From Metabacillus bambusae (GTDB lineage Bacteria; Bacillota; Bacilli; Bacillales; Bacillaceae): DNA of 46,796 nucleotides. Location of the stretch: the NCBI RefSeq assembly GCF_017497975.1, contig NZ_JAGDEL010000036.1:1-46796 (forward strand), given 5' to 3'. The first letter of the stretch is position 1. Each line of letters starts with the position of its first letter. Shown in pieces: positions 1-15,346 of this stretch. Both the position numbers and the translations under genes were made by a program. The notes beneath the pieces were generated by a model. It ran no database searches. It was not told the DNA's origin and saw only the letters and a program-made list of their open reading frames with translations.

Positions 1-916
1 AATCAAATGTTTTCTGGATCCAATCAGTCACATCATTAGGGCCAAAAAATGCTGCAATCGTTGGTGGTGTAATGATGAATGACACCGCAAAGATAACAGG
101 AATAACGCCAGCAGGATTAACTTTCAATGGAAGATGAGTCGATTGCCCTCCAGCCATATTGTTATTCCCAGAACGCTTAGCGTATTGAATTGGTATCTTA
201 CGAAGTGCTTGTTGAATGAAGATAACTCCAACCACAACTGCTAATATTGCCAATAAAAGAATGACGACTGTGACTATTCTAATAAATAGTTGGTCACCCG
301 CATCTTCAAATTGTTGTGCATAGATTTGGTTAATTGTTGAGGGAATTCCTGCAACGATCCCAGCAAAGATGATAATGGAAATTCCATTTCCTACACCTTT
401 AGAAGTGATCTGTTCTCCTAACCACATTAAAAATGCTGTACCAGCTGTTAATACAATCGCAATTAGCAAGTATGTTCCAATGCCAGGATTCTCAATTAAT
501 AATCCTCCTGACTGTGTATTAAAACCATAGGACATACCTAACGCCTGGATGAAACCTAATATTATCGTAAAGTATCTTGTAAATTGAGCGAGTTTACGAC
601 GCCCAACGTCACCTTGTTTTGACCACTCAGTAAATTTCGGTACAACATCCATCTGCAGGAGCTGAATGATGATCGAAGCAGTGATATATGGCATAATCCC
701 CATCGCTAGGATTGAAAAATTATACAATGCACCGCCACCGAATGTGTTTAAGATTCCGAATACATTAAGCTCATCCTGTGCTTGAAGAACATCAGCATTG
801 ACATTTGGCACAGGAATGAACGTACCAATACGAAATACCACTAACATTAAAAGGGTGAATATGATCTTACTTCTAATATCACCCACGCGCATAAAATTGG
901 AGATTGTTTTTAACAT
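1..916 (-). CDS. secY: SecY, protein translocase channel subunit (3' end outside window)
   Basis: SecY forms the membrane pore of the Sec translocase with SecE (also in this window) and works with SecA or ribosomes. About 305 N-terminal residues are present. The reading opens [17 protein letters not shown], then a hydrophobic segment ending in RIGTFIPVPN, the plug region with NVFGILNTFGGGAL, and further membrane spans; loops such as KFTEWSKQGDVGRRKLAQFT are typical of the family. The ATG shares one base with the rplO stop (TAATG), with a GAGGTGAT ribosome-binding site inside rplO, so translation is coupled. This is its normal place as a distal gene of the spc cluster. The reading frame is open up to the window edge; only the identity of the missing C-terminus is unseen. 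Confidence 0.97.
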   Translation of the reverse strand, partial: MLKTISNFMRVGDIRSKIIFTLLMLVVFRIGTFIPVPNVNADVLQAQDELNVFGILNTFGGGALYNFSILAMGIMPYITASIIIQLLQMDVVPKFTEWSKQGDVGRRKLAQFTRYFTIILGFIQALGMSYGFNTQSGGLLIENPGIGTYLLIAIVLTAGTAFLMWLGEQITSKGVGNGISIIIFAGIVAGIPSTINQIYAQQFEDAGDQLFIRIVTVVILLLAILAVVVGVIFIQQALRKIPIQYAKRSGNNNMAGGQSTHLPLKVNPAGVIPVIFAVSFIITPPTIAAFFGPNDVTDWIQKTFD

Positions 917-1356
917 TAGATCACCTCAACTGAACCGCCAGCAGATTCAATAGCTTCTTTTGCAGAAGCAGAGAATTTGTTAGCTTTTACAGTAAGTTTT
1001 TTCTCTAATTGACCATTACCAAGAATTTTCACACCAGACTTTACATTGCTAACAATACCTGTTTCAAGCAATAATTCTGGAGTAACCTCAGTGCCTTCTT
1101 CAAAGCGGTTAAGCGTCTCAAGGTTTACAATAGCAAAGTCCTTGCGGTTAATGTTCGTAAAACCGCGTTTAGGTAAGCGTTGGAACAAAGGAGTTTGACC
1201 ACCTTCGAATCCAGGACGAACTCCACCACCAGAACGAGCGTTTTGTCCTTTATGACCTTTACCAGCTGTTTTACCGTTACCAGAACCAATACCACGACCA
1301 ACACGATTACGTGTTTTACGTGAACCTTCTGCTGGTTTCAACTCATGAAGTTTCAT
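916..1356 (-). CDS. rplO: 50S ribosomal protein L15 (uL15)
   Basis: Large-subunit protein L15, a late assembly component. The 146-residue length is normal for Bacillus. The N-terminal third is the typical basic, glycine-rich extension (residues 20-45, with [19 protein letters not shown]) that threads into 23S rRNA, followed by [18 protein letters not shown]. The C-terminal half carries the globular domain. A GGAGGTG site lies just upstream of the ATG. It sits between rpmD and secY and overlaps the secY start by one base, as in other Firmicutes spc clusters. Confidence 0.98.
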   Translation of the reverse strand: MKLHELKPAEGSRKTRNRVGRGIGSGNGKTAGKGHKGQNARSGGGVRPGFEGGQTPLFQRLPKRGFTNINRKDFAIVNLETLNRFEEGTEVTPELLLETGIVSNVKSGVKILGNGQLEKKLTVKANKFSASAKEAIESAGGSVEVI

Positions 1357-1387
1357 CGGGACACCTCCTTATTTATTTTTGTTACTA

Positions 1388-1570
1388 TTATTGTTCTTTA
1401 ACTGTAACTAAGTGAGCAACTTTATTAATCATACCGCGAATCGCAGGATTATCATCTTGTACTACAGTTTGATGTACCTTTTTTAGTCCAAGTGTTCTAA
1501 CAGTAATACGTTGATCTTCAGGACGACCAATTACACTGCGAGTGAGGGTAATTTCTAACTTATTCGCCAT
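1388..1570 (-). CDS. rpmD: 50S ribosomal protein L30 (uL30)
   Basis: Small 60-residue large-subunit protein. It opens [20 protein letters not shown] and contains [22 protein letters not shown], the conserved L30 core. The bacterial short form is standard. It lies 13 bases after rpsE and is read from an AAGGAGGG ribosome-binding site. Nothing unusual is seen. Confidence 0.97.
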   Translation of the reverse strand: MANKLEITLTRSVIGRPEDQRITVRTLGLKKVHQTVVQDDNPAIRGMINKVAHLVTVKEQ

Positions 1571-1583
1571 TTTAGTTCCCTCC

Positions 1584-2087
<504 letters not shown>

Positions 2088-2107
2088 TTATGTCCCTCCT
2101 TTTGCGA

Positions 2108-2470
2108 TTAAAATTCAAGTCCAGCCGTACGTGCTGCTTCAGCTAGAGCTTTAATACGACCATGATATAAGTATCCACCGCGATCAAAAACGACAGATTT
2201 AACACCTTTTTCAATAGCACGTTTTGCTACTAATTCTCCAACTTTTTGAGCAGCTTCAAGATTGCTTTTAGAATCAAGATTAAAATCTTTATCTAAAGTA
2301 GAAGCACTTACTAAAGTAACTGAATTTGTATCATCAATAACTTGTGCATAGATGTGTTGGTTGGAACGATATACGTTTAGACGAGGACGAGTAGTTGTAC
2401 CAGTTAACTTAGCACGAACACGCGCATGTCTTTTTTTACGTACAGCATTTTTATCAGCCTTAGTAATCAT
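2108..2470 (-). CDS. rplR: 50S ribosomal protein L18 (uL18)
   Basis: 5S rRNA-binding protein of the central protuberance, 120 residues. It has the basic N-terminus ([18 protein letters not shown]), the core [20 protein letters not shown], and the C-terminal [30 protein letters not shown]. Together with L5 (rplE, same cluster) it carries 5S rRNA into the subunit. Normal length, start and position between rplF and rpsE. Confidence 0.98.
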   Translation of the reverse strand: MITKADKNAVRKKRHARVRAKLTGTTTRPRLNVYRSNQHIYAQVIDDTNSVTLVSASTLDKDFNLDSKSNLEAAQKVGELVAKRAIEKGVKSVVFDRGGYLYHGRIKALAEAARTAGLEF

Positions 2471-2503
2471 TTAAGTCACTCCTTTCTTATCATCTAAGCG
2501 ATA

Positions 2504-3043
2504 TTACTTCGCAGTTTTACCTTCTTTACGACGTACATGTTCGCCTTCGTAGCGAATACCTTTACCTTTATAAGGCTCTGGTGGACGAACGTCACGAATG
2601 TTAGCTGCTATTGCACCTACACGTTCTTTGTCAGTACCTTTAACAAGAACCTTAGTTTGAGTTGGTACTTCGATTTCGATACCTGATTCAGGTGTGATCT
2701 CAACAGGGTGTGAGTAACCAACGTTAAGAACTAATTTATTTCCAGATTTAGAAGCACGGTAACCGACACCGATAAGTTCTAATCCTCTTTCGAATCCTTT
2801 AGAAACACCTTCTACCATGTTACCTAGTAGACTACGTGTTGTACCGTGAAGAGCACGGTGTTCTTTAATATCAGAAGGACGACTTACAGATAAGACGTTC
2901 TCTTCGATAGTGATTTTAATATCAGAGTTGAATGTGCGAGTTAACTCACCTTTTGGTCCCTTAACTGTTACTGTATTATCATCAGCGATAGTAACTGTAA
3001 CACCTGCAGGAATTTCAAGTGGTTTCTTTCCAATACGAGACAT
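2504..3043 (-). CDS. rplF: 50S ribosomal protein L6 (uL6)
   Basis: 179-residue large-subunit protein near the factor-binding site. It has the two tandem L6 folds: an N-terminal half starting [17 protein letters not shown] and a C-terminal half with [22 protein letters not shown]. The signature [23 protein letters not shown] is near the end. Standard order between rpsH and rplR. A plus-strand reading across it is only a shadow. Confidence 0.98.
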   Translation of the reverse strand: MSRIGKKPLEIPAGVTVTIADDNTVTVKGPKGELTRTFNSDIKITIEENVLSVSRPSDIKEHRALHGTTRSLLGNMVEGVSKGFERGLELIGVGYRASKSGNKLVLNVGYSHPVEITPESGIEIEVPTQTKVLVKGTDKERVGAIAANIRDVRPPEPYKGKGIRYEGEHVRRKEGKTAK

Positions 3044-3072
3044 TCATTACACCTCCATTCATTTTGAGCTTA

Positions 3073-3712
<640 letters not shown>

Positions 3713-4252
3713 TTATTTTTGGAACGGCATACCGAACTGTGTTAATAGTTCGCGTGCTTCTTCATCAGTATTCGCAGTCGTTACGATAACGATATCCATA
3801 CCACGAACTTTATTTACTTTATCATAATCAATCTCAGGGAAGATTAATTGCTCTTTCACACCTAATGTGTAGTTACCGCGTCCGTCAAATGATTTCTTTG
3901 ATACGCCACGGAAGTCACGTACACGTGGTAATGAAACAGAAACTAACTTATCTAAGAATTGGTACATACGCTCTCCGCGTAATGTTACTTTAGCACCAAT
4001 TGGCATACCTTCACGTAAACGGAAGCCAGCGATTGATTTTTTTGCTTTAGTTACAACAGGTTTTTGACCAGTGATTTGTGCTAACTCTTCAACAGCAACA
4101 TCTAGTGCTTTTGAATTCGATACAGCATCACCAACACCCATGTTGATAACGATTTTTTCTAATTTCGGAGCTTGCATTACTGATTTGTAAGAAAACTTAC
4201 TCATTAATGCAGGTGTAATTTCTTTTTGATACTTTTCTTTAAGGCGGTTCAT
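3713..4252 (-). CDS. rplE: 50S ribosomal protein L5 (uL5)
   Basis: 179-residue 5S rRNA-binding protein that contacts P-site tRNA at the central protuberance. Conserved stretches include [37 protein letters not shown] and [19 protein letters not shown]. Normal length and place between rplX and rpsN. It acts with L18 (rplR). Confidence 0.98.
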   Translation of the reverse strand: MNRLKEKYQKEITPALMSKFSYKSVMQAPKLEKIVINMGVGDAVSNSKALDVAVEELAQITGQKPVVTKAKKSIAGFRLREGMPIGAKVTLRGERMYQFLDKLVSVSLPRVRDFRGVSKKSFDGRGNYTLGVKEQLIFPEIDYDKVNKVRGMDIVIVTTANTDEEARELLTQFGMPFQK

Positions 4253-4277
4253 GACATAGACCTCCCTTCCTTATTTA

Positions 4278-4589
4278 CTATTTATCTAAAGTTTCACCAG
4301 ATTTTTTTGCTACACGTACCTTTTTATTGTCAACCACTTTATAACCAACACGAGTCGGTTCACCTGATTTAGGATCAAGTGGCATAACATTTGATACATG
4401 GATAGGTGCCTCTTGGCTTAAGATTCCACCTTGTGGGTTAACTTGTGATGGTTTAGAGTGTTTTTTCACAACATTTATACCTTCAACAAGTACGCGATCT
4501 TTTTTAGGATAAGAAGCAAGTACTACGCCTTGTTTTCCTTTATCCTTGCCAGAGATAACCATTACTTTATCACCTTTTTTAACATGCAT
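4278..4589 (-). CDS. rplX: 50S ribosomal protein L24 (uL24)
   Basis: 103-residue assembly-initiator protein binding the 5' end of 23S rRNA. The N-terminal KOW motif is clear ([21 protein letters not shown]), followed by [15 protein letters not shown]. Usual length for Firmicutes. Between rplN and rplE with a GGAGGTG ribosome-binding site. Confidence 0.98.
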   Translation of the reverse strand: MHVKKGDKVMVISGKDKGKQGVVLASYPKKDRVLVEGINVVKKHSKPSQVNPQGGILSQEAPIHVSNVMPLDPKSGEPTRVGYKVVDNKKVRVAKKSGETLDK

Positions 4590-4625
4590 CCTAGTTGCAC
4601 CTCCTTAGTAAGGCAATCAGATTTA

Positions 4626-4994
<369 letters not shown>

Positions 4995-5033
4995 TTATGT
5001 TACCTCCCTTCGGAATTAACTATCCGAACAATA

Positions 5034-6606
<1,573 letters not shown>

Positions 6607-6951
6607 TTATCCCTCCTTCTTTTCTGATAAGATGATTGTGATGTGACTTGTACGTTTATTAATTGCACTCGCACGACCCATAGCACGTGGACGGAAACGT
6701 TTAAGAGTTGGACCTTCGTTTGCAAAAGCTTCAGTTACAACTAAGCTATTGATGTCCATTTCATAGTTATGTTCAGCGTTAGCCACTGCTGATTTTAATA
6801 CTTTTTCTATGATTGGAGAAGCAGCCTTTGGCGTATGATTCAAAATCGCTACTGCTTCGCCTACTTGCTTACCTCGAATAAGATCCAGAACTAAACGAGC
6901 TTTACGAGGAGCAATACGAACTGTTCTTGCGACAGCTTTAGATTGTTGCAT
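6607..6951 (-). CDS. rplV: 50S ribosomal protein L22 (uL22)
   Basis: 114-residue protein whose long beta-hairpin lines the exit-tunnel constriction. N-terminal [23 protein letters not shown] and the hairpin [25 protein letters not shown] are both intact, so there is no deletion of the kind that gives macrolide resistance. A GGAGGC site precedes the ATG. Confidence 0.98.
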   Translation of the reverse strand: MQQSKAVARTVRIAPRKARLVLDLIRGKQVGEAVAILNHTPKAASPIIEKVLKSAVANAEHNYEMDINSLVVTEAFANEGPTLKRFRPRAMGRASAINKRTSHITIILSEKKEG

Positions 6952-6968
6952 TTAAATGCCTCCTCTCA

Positions 6969-7247
6969 TTAACGTCTTGTTTTTTTGTCATCACTTGCAT
7001 GACCTTTGTACGTACGTGTAGGTGCAAACTCACCAAGTTTGTGTCCTACCATGTCCTCAGTTACATAAACAGGAACATGCTTACGTCCATCATAAACAGC
7101 AATAGTGTGACCAATGAATTGTGGGAAAATTGTAGAACGACGAGACCAAGTTTTAATAACTTGCTTCTTTTCAGTTTCATTTAATTTTTCAACTTTGCTT
7201 ATTAAATGATCATCAACGAATGGTCCTTTTTTTAAGCTACGGCCCAT
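6969..7247 (-). CDS. rpsS: 30S ribosomal protein S19 (uS19)
   Basis: 92-residue 30S head protein that contacts the 50S subunit across the bridge. It opens [16 protein letters not shown] and has [20 protein letters not shown] and the C-terminal [13 protein letters not shown] perfect 9-bp hairpin lies in the spacer between rplB and this gene (7273-7294). Ribosome-binding site GGGAGGT. Confidence 0.98.
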   Translation of the reverse strand: MGRSLKKGPFVDDHLISKVEKLNETEKKQVIKTWSRRSTIFPQFIGHTIAVYDGRKHVPVYVTEDMVGHKLGEFAPTRTYKGHASDDKKTRR

Positions 7248-7272
7248 GATTGTACCTCCCTTCGCGATCGTG

Positions 7273-7294
7273 CTACGGTTCGACTGAACCGTAG
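7273..7294 (-). promoter_or_regulatory. Hairpin in rplB-rpsS spacer
   Basis: A perfect inverted repeat with 9-bp arms (CTACGGTTC / GAACCGTAG) and a four-base loop sits directly after the rplB stop and before the rpsS ribosome-binding site. It has no T-run, so it is not an intrinsic terminator. It could be an mRNA processing or stability element or a ribosomal-protein binding site inside the S10 cluster; the function is not known to me. Confidence 0.6.
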
Positions 7295-7304
7295 TTCAAT
7301 CACG

Positions 7305-8153
<849 letters not shown>

Positions 8154-8163
8154 CTATTAAAAT

Positions 8164-8451
8164 TTATACTTCAAATAATTCGATTTCATTGCTGTCTGCA
8201 GCAAGCTTAATGATTGCTTTACGACGACGATTTGTTAAGCCGCTATAACGACCAACGCGTTTGAATTTACCTTTATAGTTCATGATGTTTACTTTTTCAA
8301 CTTTTACACCAAAGATAGATTCGATCGCATCTTTAACTTCAGTTTTATTAGCCTTAACATCAACTTCAAACGTATATTTTTTCTCAGCCATAAGATCTGA
8401 TGAACGTTCAGTGATTACGGGGCGCTTAATAATATCACGAGGATCTTTCAT
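8164..8451 (-). CDS. rplW: 50S ribosomal protein L23 (uL23)
   Basis: 95-residue exit-tunnel rim protein that docks trigger factor and SRP. It starts [17 protein letters not shown] and contains [20 protein letters not shown] and the [20 protein letters not shown] loop. Its ATG overlaps the rplD stop by one base (TAATG), suggesting coupling. Normal length. Confidence 0.98.
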   Translation of the reverse strand: MKDPRDIIKRPVITERSSDLMAEKKYTFEVDVKANKTEVKDAIESIFGVKVEKVNIMNYKGKFKRVGRYSGLTNRRRKAIIKLAADSNEIELFEV

Positions 8452-9074
8452 TATGCAAGCACCTCCTCTACTTTTTGCACCGCAGCTTTCGTCATAATAA
8501 GCTTATCATGGTTAAGTACATCAAGTACGTTTACTCCGTTAGCTGTAACTACTGTTACGTTAGGAATATTACGTGCTGATAATGCAACATTTTCATTGTT
8601 GTCAGCTGTTACGATTAACGCTTTTCTCTCAACAGAAAGACCTTTTAGAACTGCAGCCATTTCTTTTGTTTTAGGAGCGTTTAACGCTAAGTCCTCTAAT
8701 ACAACAATGCTGTTATCAATTACTTTTGATGATAAAGCTGATTTGATCGCTAAACGGCGAACTTTTTTAGGTAATTTATATGAATATGAACGTGGAGTTG
8801 GTCCAAATACGACACCACCACCGCGCCATTGTGGCGAACGGATAGATCCTTGACGAGCACGACCAGTACCCTTTTGACGCCAAGGTTTACGACCTCCGCC
8901 TGCTACTTCAGAACGATTTTTTACTTTGTGAGTTCCTTGACGTAAGGAAGCTCTTTGCATAATAACCGCTTCAAATAATACGTGCTGATTAGGTTCGATA
9001 CCAAATACAGAATCATTAAGTTCGATTTCTCCAACGTTTGATCCAGTTTGGTTTAATAATGCTACTTTCGGCAT
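8451..9074 (-). CDS. rplD: 50S ribosomal protein L4 (uL4)
   Basis: 207-residue protein with a globular domain and a long loop reaching the exit tunnel; in gamma-proteobacteria it also represses the S10 operon. The loop sequence [18 protein letters not shown] at about residues 62-79 reads as wild type. It ends in VQKVEEVLA and overlaps rplW by one base. Confidence 0.98.
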   Translation of the reverse strand: MPKVALLNQTGSNVGEIELNDSVFGIEPNQHVLFEAVIMQRASLRQGTHKVKNRSEVAGGGRKPWRQKGTGRARQGSIRSPQWRGGGVVFGPTPRSYSYKLPKKVRRLAIKSALSSKVIDNSIVVLEDLALNAPKTKEMAAVLKGLSVERKALIVTADNNENVALSARNIPNVTVVTANGVNVLDVLNHDKLIMTKAAVQKVEEVLA

Positions 9075-9101
9075 TATCCAATTCCTCCTTTCCTAAAGAA
9101 A

Positions 9102-9731
9102 TTATTTAGATTTCACTGCGCCTTTTACAGTAATAAGTGCTTTTTTAGGTCCTGGAACGTTACCTTTAATAAGTAATAGATTACGTTCAACATCTACTTT
9201 TACGATTTCTAAGTTTTGAACAGTAACTCGTTCTCCACCCATACGACCTGGTAAAAGTTTGTTTTTAAATACACGGTTTGGAGCTACAGGTCCCATTGAA
9301 CCTGGGCGACGATGGTAACGAGAACCGTGAGACATAGGTCCACGAGATTGTCCGTGGCGTTTAATAGAGCCTTGGAAACCTTTCCCTTTAGAAATTCCTG
9401 TTACATCTACTGTTTCACCAGCAGCAAAAATATCAACCTTGACTTCTTGACCAACTTCGTATGCATCTAAGCTAGCTTCACGAAGTTCTTTAACGAAGCG
9501 CTTAGGTGCAGTATTTGCTTTAGTAACGTGTCCTTTTTCAGGTTTGTTAGCTAACTTTTCACGTTTGTCTTCAAATCCTAACTGAACAGCTGTATAACCA
9601 TCAGTTTCAGCAGATTTCTTTTGAAGAACAACGTTTGGAGTAGCTTCGATTACTGTTACAGGAATTAAATCACCGTTTTCTGCAAATACTTGCGTCATAC
9701 CAATTTTTCTTCCTAAGATTCCTTTGGTCAT
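9102..9731 (-). CDS. rplC: 50S ribosomal protein L3 (uL3)
   Basis: 209-residue assembly initiator whose central extension approaches the peptidyl-transferase centre. N-terminal [16 protein letters not shown], the conserved [27 protein letters not shown] region at about residues 126-152, and [24 protein letters not shown] follow. Between rpsJ and rplD. Confidence 0.98.
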   Translation of the reverse strand: MTKGILGRKIGMTQVFAENGDLIPVTVIEATPNVVLQKKSAETDGYTAVQLGFEDKREKLANKPEKGHVTKANTAPKRFVKELREASLDAYEVGQEVKVDIFAAGETVDVTGISKGKGFQGSIKRHGQSRGPMSHGSRYHRRPGSMGPVAPNRVFKNKLLPGRMGGERVTVQNLEIVKVDVERNLLLIKGNVPGPKKALITVKGAVKSK

Positions 9732-9772
9732 GAGTCACACCTCCTATAAAATTTCATTATTTATTTTAATTA

Positions 9773-10209
<437 letters not shown>

Positions 10210-10215
10210 TTGTCT

Positions 10216-10244
10216 ATTATACATAAAAGTCGTGATAGATGCAA
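10216..10244 (-). promoter_or_regulatory. Sigma-A promoter of the S10 cluster, proximal
   Basis: TTGCAT, 17-base spacer, TATAAT on the minus strand, about 135 bases upstream of rpsJ. The -10 hexamer is consensus and is the third of three TATGTATAAT repeats in this spacer. Confidence 0.75.
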
Positions 10245-10288
10245 GAAGAAATTAATTAAAACTTATAATCTTCTTGCGCACTTTTCCT

Positions 10289-10317
10289 ATTATACATAGA
10301 TTGTATATGAATATCAA
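10289..10317 (-). promoter_or_regulatory. Sigma-A promoter of the S10 cluster, middle
   Basis: TTGATA, 17-base spacer, TATAAT on the minus strand, 73 bases upstream of the proximal promoter. Same TATGTATAAT -10 context as its neighbours. Confidence 0.7.
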
Positions 10318-10366
10318 GAAATGTTGTGTTGGTTTTATTTTCTAACGCAATGTGATACAAAAACTT

Positions 10367-10372
10367 ATTATA
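10367..10372 (-). promoter_or_regulatory. Third (distal) -10 box upstream of the S10 cluster
   Basis: A third TATGTATAAT is present, but no convincing -35 hexamer lies 16-18 bases upstream. It may be a weak promoter or a remnant of a duplication that created the tandem array. Confidence 0.4.
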
Positions 10373-10483
10373 CATAGTTATAACTATCTGTAGTTATTGT
10401 TTCCTTTCCCATATACTTTCTACTGAACCTAGGATATAGATTAAACTAATTTTAAAGTTTAATAACAATTAAAAATGAGTATA

Positions 10484-10513
10484 CAAAAAGGCGAGCAATA
10501 TATGCTCGCCTTT
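10484..10513 (-). terminator. Intrinsic terminator after tuf
   Basis: Stem with arms AAAGGCGAGCA and TGCTCGCCTTT (11 bp) followed by TTG on the minus strand, 25 bases after the tuf stop. It ends the str-type operon before the S10 promoters. Confidence 0.9.
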
Positions 10514-10537
10514 CTTATTCCTTCTATAGAAGAAAGA

Positions 10538-11728
10538 TTATTCTTGGATAGTAGCAACTACGCCAGCGCCTACTGTACGTCCACCTTCACGGATTGAGAA
10601 TTTAGTACCTTCTTCAATCGCGATTGGAGCAATTAGTTCAACTGACATTTCTACGTTATCACCAGGCATAACCATTTCAATGCCTTCAGGAAGTTGGCAG
10701 ATACCAGTTACATCAGTTGTACGGAAGTAGAACTGAGGACGGTAGTTAGTGAAGAATGGAGTGTGACGTCCACCTTCTTCTTTTGATAAAACGTAAACTT
10801 CTGCTTTAAACTTTGTGTGTGGAGTGATTGTACCTGGTTTAGCAAGTACTTGTCCACGTTGGATATCATCACGAGAAACCCCACGAAGAAGTGCACCGAT
10901 GTTATCGCCAGCTTCTGCAAAATCAAGAAGTTTACGGAACATTTCAACACCTGTTACAGTTGTTGATTTTGGCTCTTCTGTAAAACCGATGATGTCAATA
11001 ACTTCACCAACTTTAACTTGTCCACGCTCAACACGTCCTGTAGCAACTGTTCCACGACCAGTGATTGAGAATACATCCTCAACCGGCATCATGAATGGTT
11101 TGTCAGTGTCACGTTCTGGAGTTGGGATATACTCATCAACTGCAGCCATTAACTCAACGATTTTTTCTTCCCAATCAGCTTCACCCTCAAGAGCTTTAAG
11201 AGCAGAACCTTTGATTACAGGAACATCGTCACCAGGGAAATCGTACTCAGAAAGTAAGTCACGTACTTCCATTTCAACTAGTTCAAGTAATTCTTCGTCA
11301 TCAACCATGTCACATTTGTTTAAGAATACAACAAGGTAAGGAACACCTACTTGACGAGATAATAGGATATGCTCACGAGTTTGTGGCATTGGACCGTCAG
11401 CAGCAGATACTACTAAGATTCCGCCATCCATTTGAGCAGCACCAGTGATCATGTTTTTAACATAGTCAGCATGTCCTGGGCAGTCAACGTGTGCATAGTG
11501 ACGATTTTCAGTTTCATACTCAACGTGTGCAGTTGAGATTGTGATTCCACGCTCTCTCTCTTCAGGAGCAGCATCGATCATGTCATATGCCATAGCAGCA
11601 CCTTTACCACTGCGTTTTGCAAGTACAGTAGTGATTGCAGCTGTTAATGTTGTTTTACCATGGTCAACGTGTCCGATTGTACCAATATTAGCATGTGTTT
11701 TGGATCGGTCGAATTTTTCTTTAGCCAT
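10538..11728 (-). CDS. tuf: Elongation factor Tu
   Basis: 396-residue GTPase that delivers aminoacyl-tRNA to the ribosomal A site. G-domain motifs are complete: GHVDHGKT at 19-26, DCPGH at 82-86 and NKCD at 137-140. Domains 2 and 3 follow (for example [13 protein letters not shown], and [17 protein letters not shown]). Last gene of the str operon: 113 bases after fusA and followed by a strong terminator. A 13-bp hairpin sits in the fusA-tuf spacer. No kirromycin-type change is evident by eye. Confidence 0.99.
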   Translation of the reverse strand: MAKEKFDRSKTHANIGTIGHVDHGKTTLTAAITTVLAKRSGKGAAMAYDMIDAAPEERERGITISTAHVEYETENRHYAHVDCPGHADYVKNMITGAAQMDGGILVVSAADGPMPQTREHILLSRQVGVPYLVVFLNKCDMVDDEELLELVEMEVRDLLSEYDFPGDDVPVIKGSALKALEGEADWEEKIVELMAAVDEYIPTPERDTDKPFMMPVEDVFSITGRGTVATGRVERGQVKVGEVIDIIGFTEEPKSTTVTGVEMFRKLLDFAEAGDNIGALLRGVSRDDIQRGQVLAKPGTITPHTKFKAEVYVLSKEEGGRHTPFFTNYRPQFYFRTTDVTGICQLPEGIEMVMPGDNVEMSVELIAPIAIEEGTKFSIREGGRTVGAGVVATIQE

Positions 11729-11771
11729 TCTAAAAATCCTCCTTAGAGTTTAATTATTTTAGGATATATGT

Positions 11772-11800
11772 AACAGAAAGTGATCACATCACTCTCTGTT
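11772..11800 (-). promoter_or_regulatory. Long hairpin in fusA-tuf spacer
   Basis: Two 13-base arms (AACAGAGAGTGAT and ATCACTTTCTGTT) pair fully if one G-U is allowed, with a three-base loop. No T-run follows, so it is not a normal terminator. It may be a processing or stability element that lets tuf mRNA accumulate separately from fusA mRNA (inference). Confidence 0.55.
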
Positions 11801-11841
11801 CTCACATAAGTAGTTATACTTCATCAAAGGGGTAAAATCAA

Positions 11842-13920
11842 TTACTCACCTTTATTTTTTTTAATTATTTCTTCTGAAACAGATTTTGGAACTTCTTCAT
11901 AGTGATCAAAGTGCATTGTAAATACGCCGCGACCTTGTGTACTAGAACGTAATGCAGTAGCATATCCAAACATTTCAGAAAGTGGAATCATTGCACGTAC
12001 AACCTGTGCATTACCACGAGCTTCCATACCTTCAACACGTCCACGACGAGCTGTGACTTGACCCATGATATCACCCATGTATTCTTCTGGTACTACTACC
12101 TCAACCCTCATAACAGGTTCAAGGATAACTGGGCTACATTTAGAAACAGCATTTTTAAGTGCTAAAGATGCAGCAATTTTAAACGCCATTTCACTTGAGT
12201 CAACATCATGGTATGAACCATCAACTAATGCAGCTTTTACATCAACTAATGGATAACCAGCAAGTACACCGTTTTGCATTGCATCTTCAAGACCAGCTTG
12301 AACTGCAGGTACATATTCACGAGGTACTACACCACCAACGATTTTGTTCTCAAACTCAAAACCTTTACCTTCTTCATTAGGTTCAAACTCGATCCAAACG
12401 TGTCCAAATTGTCCACGACCACCCGATTGACGTGCAAATTTACCTTCAACCTTTGCACCTGCACGGAATGTTTCACGATATGCAACCTGAGGAGCACCAA
12501 CATTAGCTTCAACTTTGAATTCACGTTTCATACGATCAACAAGAATATCTAAGTGAAGTTCACCCATACCGGCAATAATTGTTTGACCAGTTTCTTGATC
12601 AGTATGAGCTCTGAATGTTGGATCTTCTTCTTGAAGCTTTTGTAAAGCAGTTGTCATTTTATCTTGATCTGCTTTAGATTTTGGTTCAACAGAAAGTTGA
12701 ATTACTGGCTCTGGGAATTCCATAGACTCAAGGATAACAAGGTTTTTGTCATCGCATAAAGTATCACCAGTAGTTGTATCTTTCAAACCTACAGCAGCTG
12801 CAATATCACCAGAGTAAACCATTGAGATTTCTTCACGGCTATTTGCATGCATTTGCAGGATACGACCTACACGCTCACGTTTACCTTTTGTTGAGTTTTG
12901 AACATATGATCCAGAACTTAACGTACCAGAGTAAACACGGAAGAATGTAAGCTTACCAACATAAGGATCTGTCATTACTTTGAAAGCTAATGCAGCGAAT
13001 GGTGCTTCATCGCTAGATTCACGAGTTACTTCTTCATCTGTATCAGGAACAATACCTTTTATTGCAGGTACGTCTAATGGTGATGGAAGATAATCGATAA
13101 CTGCATCTAACATTTTTTGAACACCTTTATTTTTGAAAGCAGATCCACAGATTACAGGGTAGAATTCAACATTAACAGTACCTTGACGAATAGCAGCTTT
13201 TAGCTCTTCGTTAGTGATTTCCTCACCACCAAGGTATTTCTCCATTAATTCTTCATCTAGTTCTGCTACTGCTTCAACTAGGCTTTCACGGTATTCATTT
13301 GCTTGATCAAGGTATTCCTCAGGTATTTCCTTCTCTTGGATGTCAGTACCTAAGTCATTACCATAGAACGTCGCTTTCATTTCTACCAAGTCGATGATTC
13401 CTTCAAATTGATCCTCAGCACCAATCGGTAATTGGATTGGGTGAGCATTAGCTTGAAGACGCTCATGAATTGTTTTAACAGAATATAAGAAGTCTGCGCC
13501 GATTTTGTCCATTTTGTTAACAAAAACAACACGAGGTACTCCATAAGTTGTAGCTTGACGCCAAACTGTTTCTGTTTGCGGCTCAACGCCTGATTGAGCA
13601 TCAAGAACGGCTACAGCACCATCAAGTACACGTAAAGAACGTTCAACTTCAACTGTGAAGTCTACGTGTCCAGGTGTATCGATGATGTTAACACGATGTC
13701 CTTTCCACTGCGCAGTTGTTGCAGCGGAAGTAATCGTGATCCCACGTTCTTGTTCTTGCTCCATCCAGTCCATTTGAGATGCACCTTCATGAGTTTCACC
13801 AATCTTATGAATACGACCAGTGTAATATAGTACACGCTCAGTTGTTGTTGTTTTTCCAGCATCAATATGAGCCATGATACCAATATTACGAGTGTTAAAT
13901 AAGGAGAACTCTCTTGCCAT
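11842..13920 (-). CDS. fusA: Elongation factor G
   Basis: 692-residue translocase GTPase, also used with RRF in ribosome recycling. G motifs: AHIDAGKT at 17-24, DTPGH at 81-85, NKMD at 135-138. Domain IV carries the conserved [18 protein letters not shown] region and the [11 protein letters not shown] segment, and the C-terminus ends in domain V. Full length for the canonical housekeeping form. Third protein gene of the str set between rpsG and tuf. Confidence 0.99.
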   Translation of the reverse strand: MAREFSLFNTRNIGIMAHIDAGKTTTTERVLYYTGRIHKIGETHEGASQMDWMEQEQERGITITSAATTAQWKGHRVNIIDTPGHVDFTVEVERSLRVLDGAVAVLDAQSGVEPQTETVWRQATTYGVPRVVFVNKMDKIGADFLYSVKTIHERLQANAHPIQLPIGAEDQFEGIIDLVEMKATFYGNDLGTDIQEKEIPEEYLDQANEYRESLVEAVAELDEELMEKYLGGEEITNEELKAAIRQGTVNVEFYPVICGSAFKNKGVQKMLDAVIDYLPSPLDVPAIKGIVPDTDEEVTRESSDEAPFAALAFKVMTDPYVGKLTFFRVYSGTLSSGSYVQNSTKGKRERVGRILQMHANSREEISMVYSGDIAAAVGLKDTTTGDTLCDDKNLVILESMEFPEPVIQLSVEPKSKADQDKMTTALQKLQEEDPTFRAHTDQETGQTIIAGMGELHLDILVDRMKREFKVEANVGAPQVAYRETFRAGAKVEGKFARQSGGRGQFGHVWIEFEPNEEGKGFEFENKIVGGVVPREYVPAVQAGLEDAMQNGVLAGYPLVDVKAALVDGSYHDVDSSEMAFKIAASLALKNAVSKCSPVILEPVMRVEVVVPEEYMGDIMGQVTARRGRVEGMEARGNAQVVRAMIPLSEMFGYATALRSSTQGRGVFTMHFDHYEEVPKSVSEEIIKKNKGE

Positions 13921-13972
13921 TGGGTAATTTCTCCTTCCTCATAGGAAATTTAGTATAGTTAAACTGTATTGA

Positions 13973-14458
<486 letters not shown>

Positions 14459-14490
14459 TCATGCTAATTTCATTTTATTTAAAATTTATA

Positions 14491-14937
<447 letters not shown>

Positions 14938-14942
14938 TTAAT

Positions 14943-14960
14943 ACCACACATCCAGGTGGT
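14943..14960 (-). promoter_or_regulatory. Small hairpin upstream of rpsL
   Basis: ACCAC and GTGGT arms around the loop CTGGATGT, about 30 bases before the rpsL start. The loop is kept in Bacillus as far as I remember, so a leader element for S12 is possible, but the stem is short. Confidence 0.35.
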
Positions 14961-15020
14961 TCATATTTGGGCAAAAACAAAGTTTCTGCAAAATGAATAC
15001 ACATATCGCAAAAACAGCTT

Positions 15021-15269
15021 TTACTGGATTATAGCTACAGCTGCAGCTCCAACTTCTATTCCACAAGCTTTTCCAAGCTTTTTCATAGAAGAAACTTTTG
15101 TTAAAGGAATATGCTGTTGTTCTGCTGTTTGAATAATCTTTTGGACAATTCGATGTTCAGCATCCTCAGCAATGATCATTTCTCTAACCTCATTATTTAA
15201 TAGAGCTTTAACTGATTGCTTAGTACCAACAATGATTTTCTGTGCCTGAGATACTTTTTCATAAGACAT
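15021..15269 (-). CDS. rplGB: L7Ae-family RNA-binding protein (YbxF)
   Basis: 82-residue member of the L7Ae/L30e/S12e/Gadd45 family; B. subtilis YbxF binds kink-turn RNA. Signature features are [29 protein letters not shown] and the C-terminal [16 protein letters not shown]. First gene of the str-type unit, with its own promoter in the rpoC spacer. The cellular role is still unclear; kink-turn binding is inferred from the family. Confidence 0.93.
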   Translation of the reverse strand: MSYEKVSQAQKIIVGTKQSVKALLNNEVREMIIAEDAEHRIVQKIIQTAEQQHIPLTKVSSMKKLGKACGIEVGAAAVAIIQ

Positions 15270-15317
15270 AATTATATATCCTCCAAAGCAAACAGGTTGT
15301 GATTAAGCACCTTGAAT

Positions 15318-15346
15318 ATAGTAACATTGAAAGAGATGGATGTCAA
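15318..15346 (-). promoter_or_regulatory. Sigma-A promoter of the rplGB-rpsL-rpsG-fusA-tuf unit
   Basis: TTGACA, 17-base spacer, TACTAT on the minus strand, ending about 50 bases upstream of the YbxF start. The -35 hexamer and the spacer overlap the downstream arm of the inverted repeat that follows rpoC. Confidence 0.75.

Noticed and set aside
10815-11339. Long plus-strand frame opposite tuf
   Set aside because: Shadow of strongly biased codons in tuf; low-complexity Ser/Thr/Arg translation, no ribosome-binding site.
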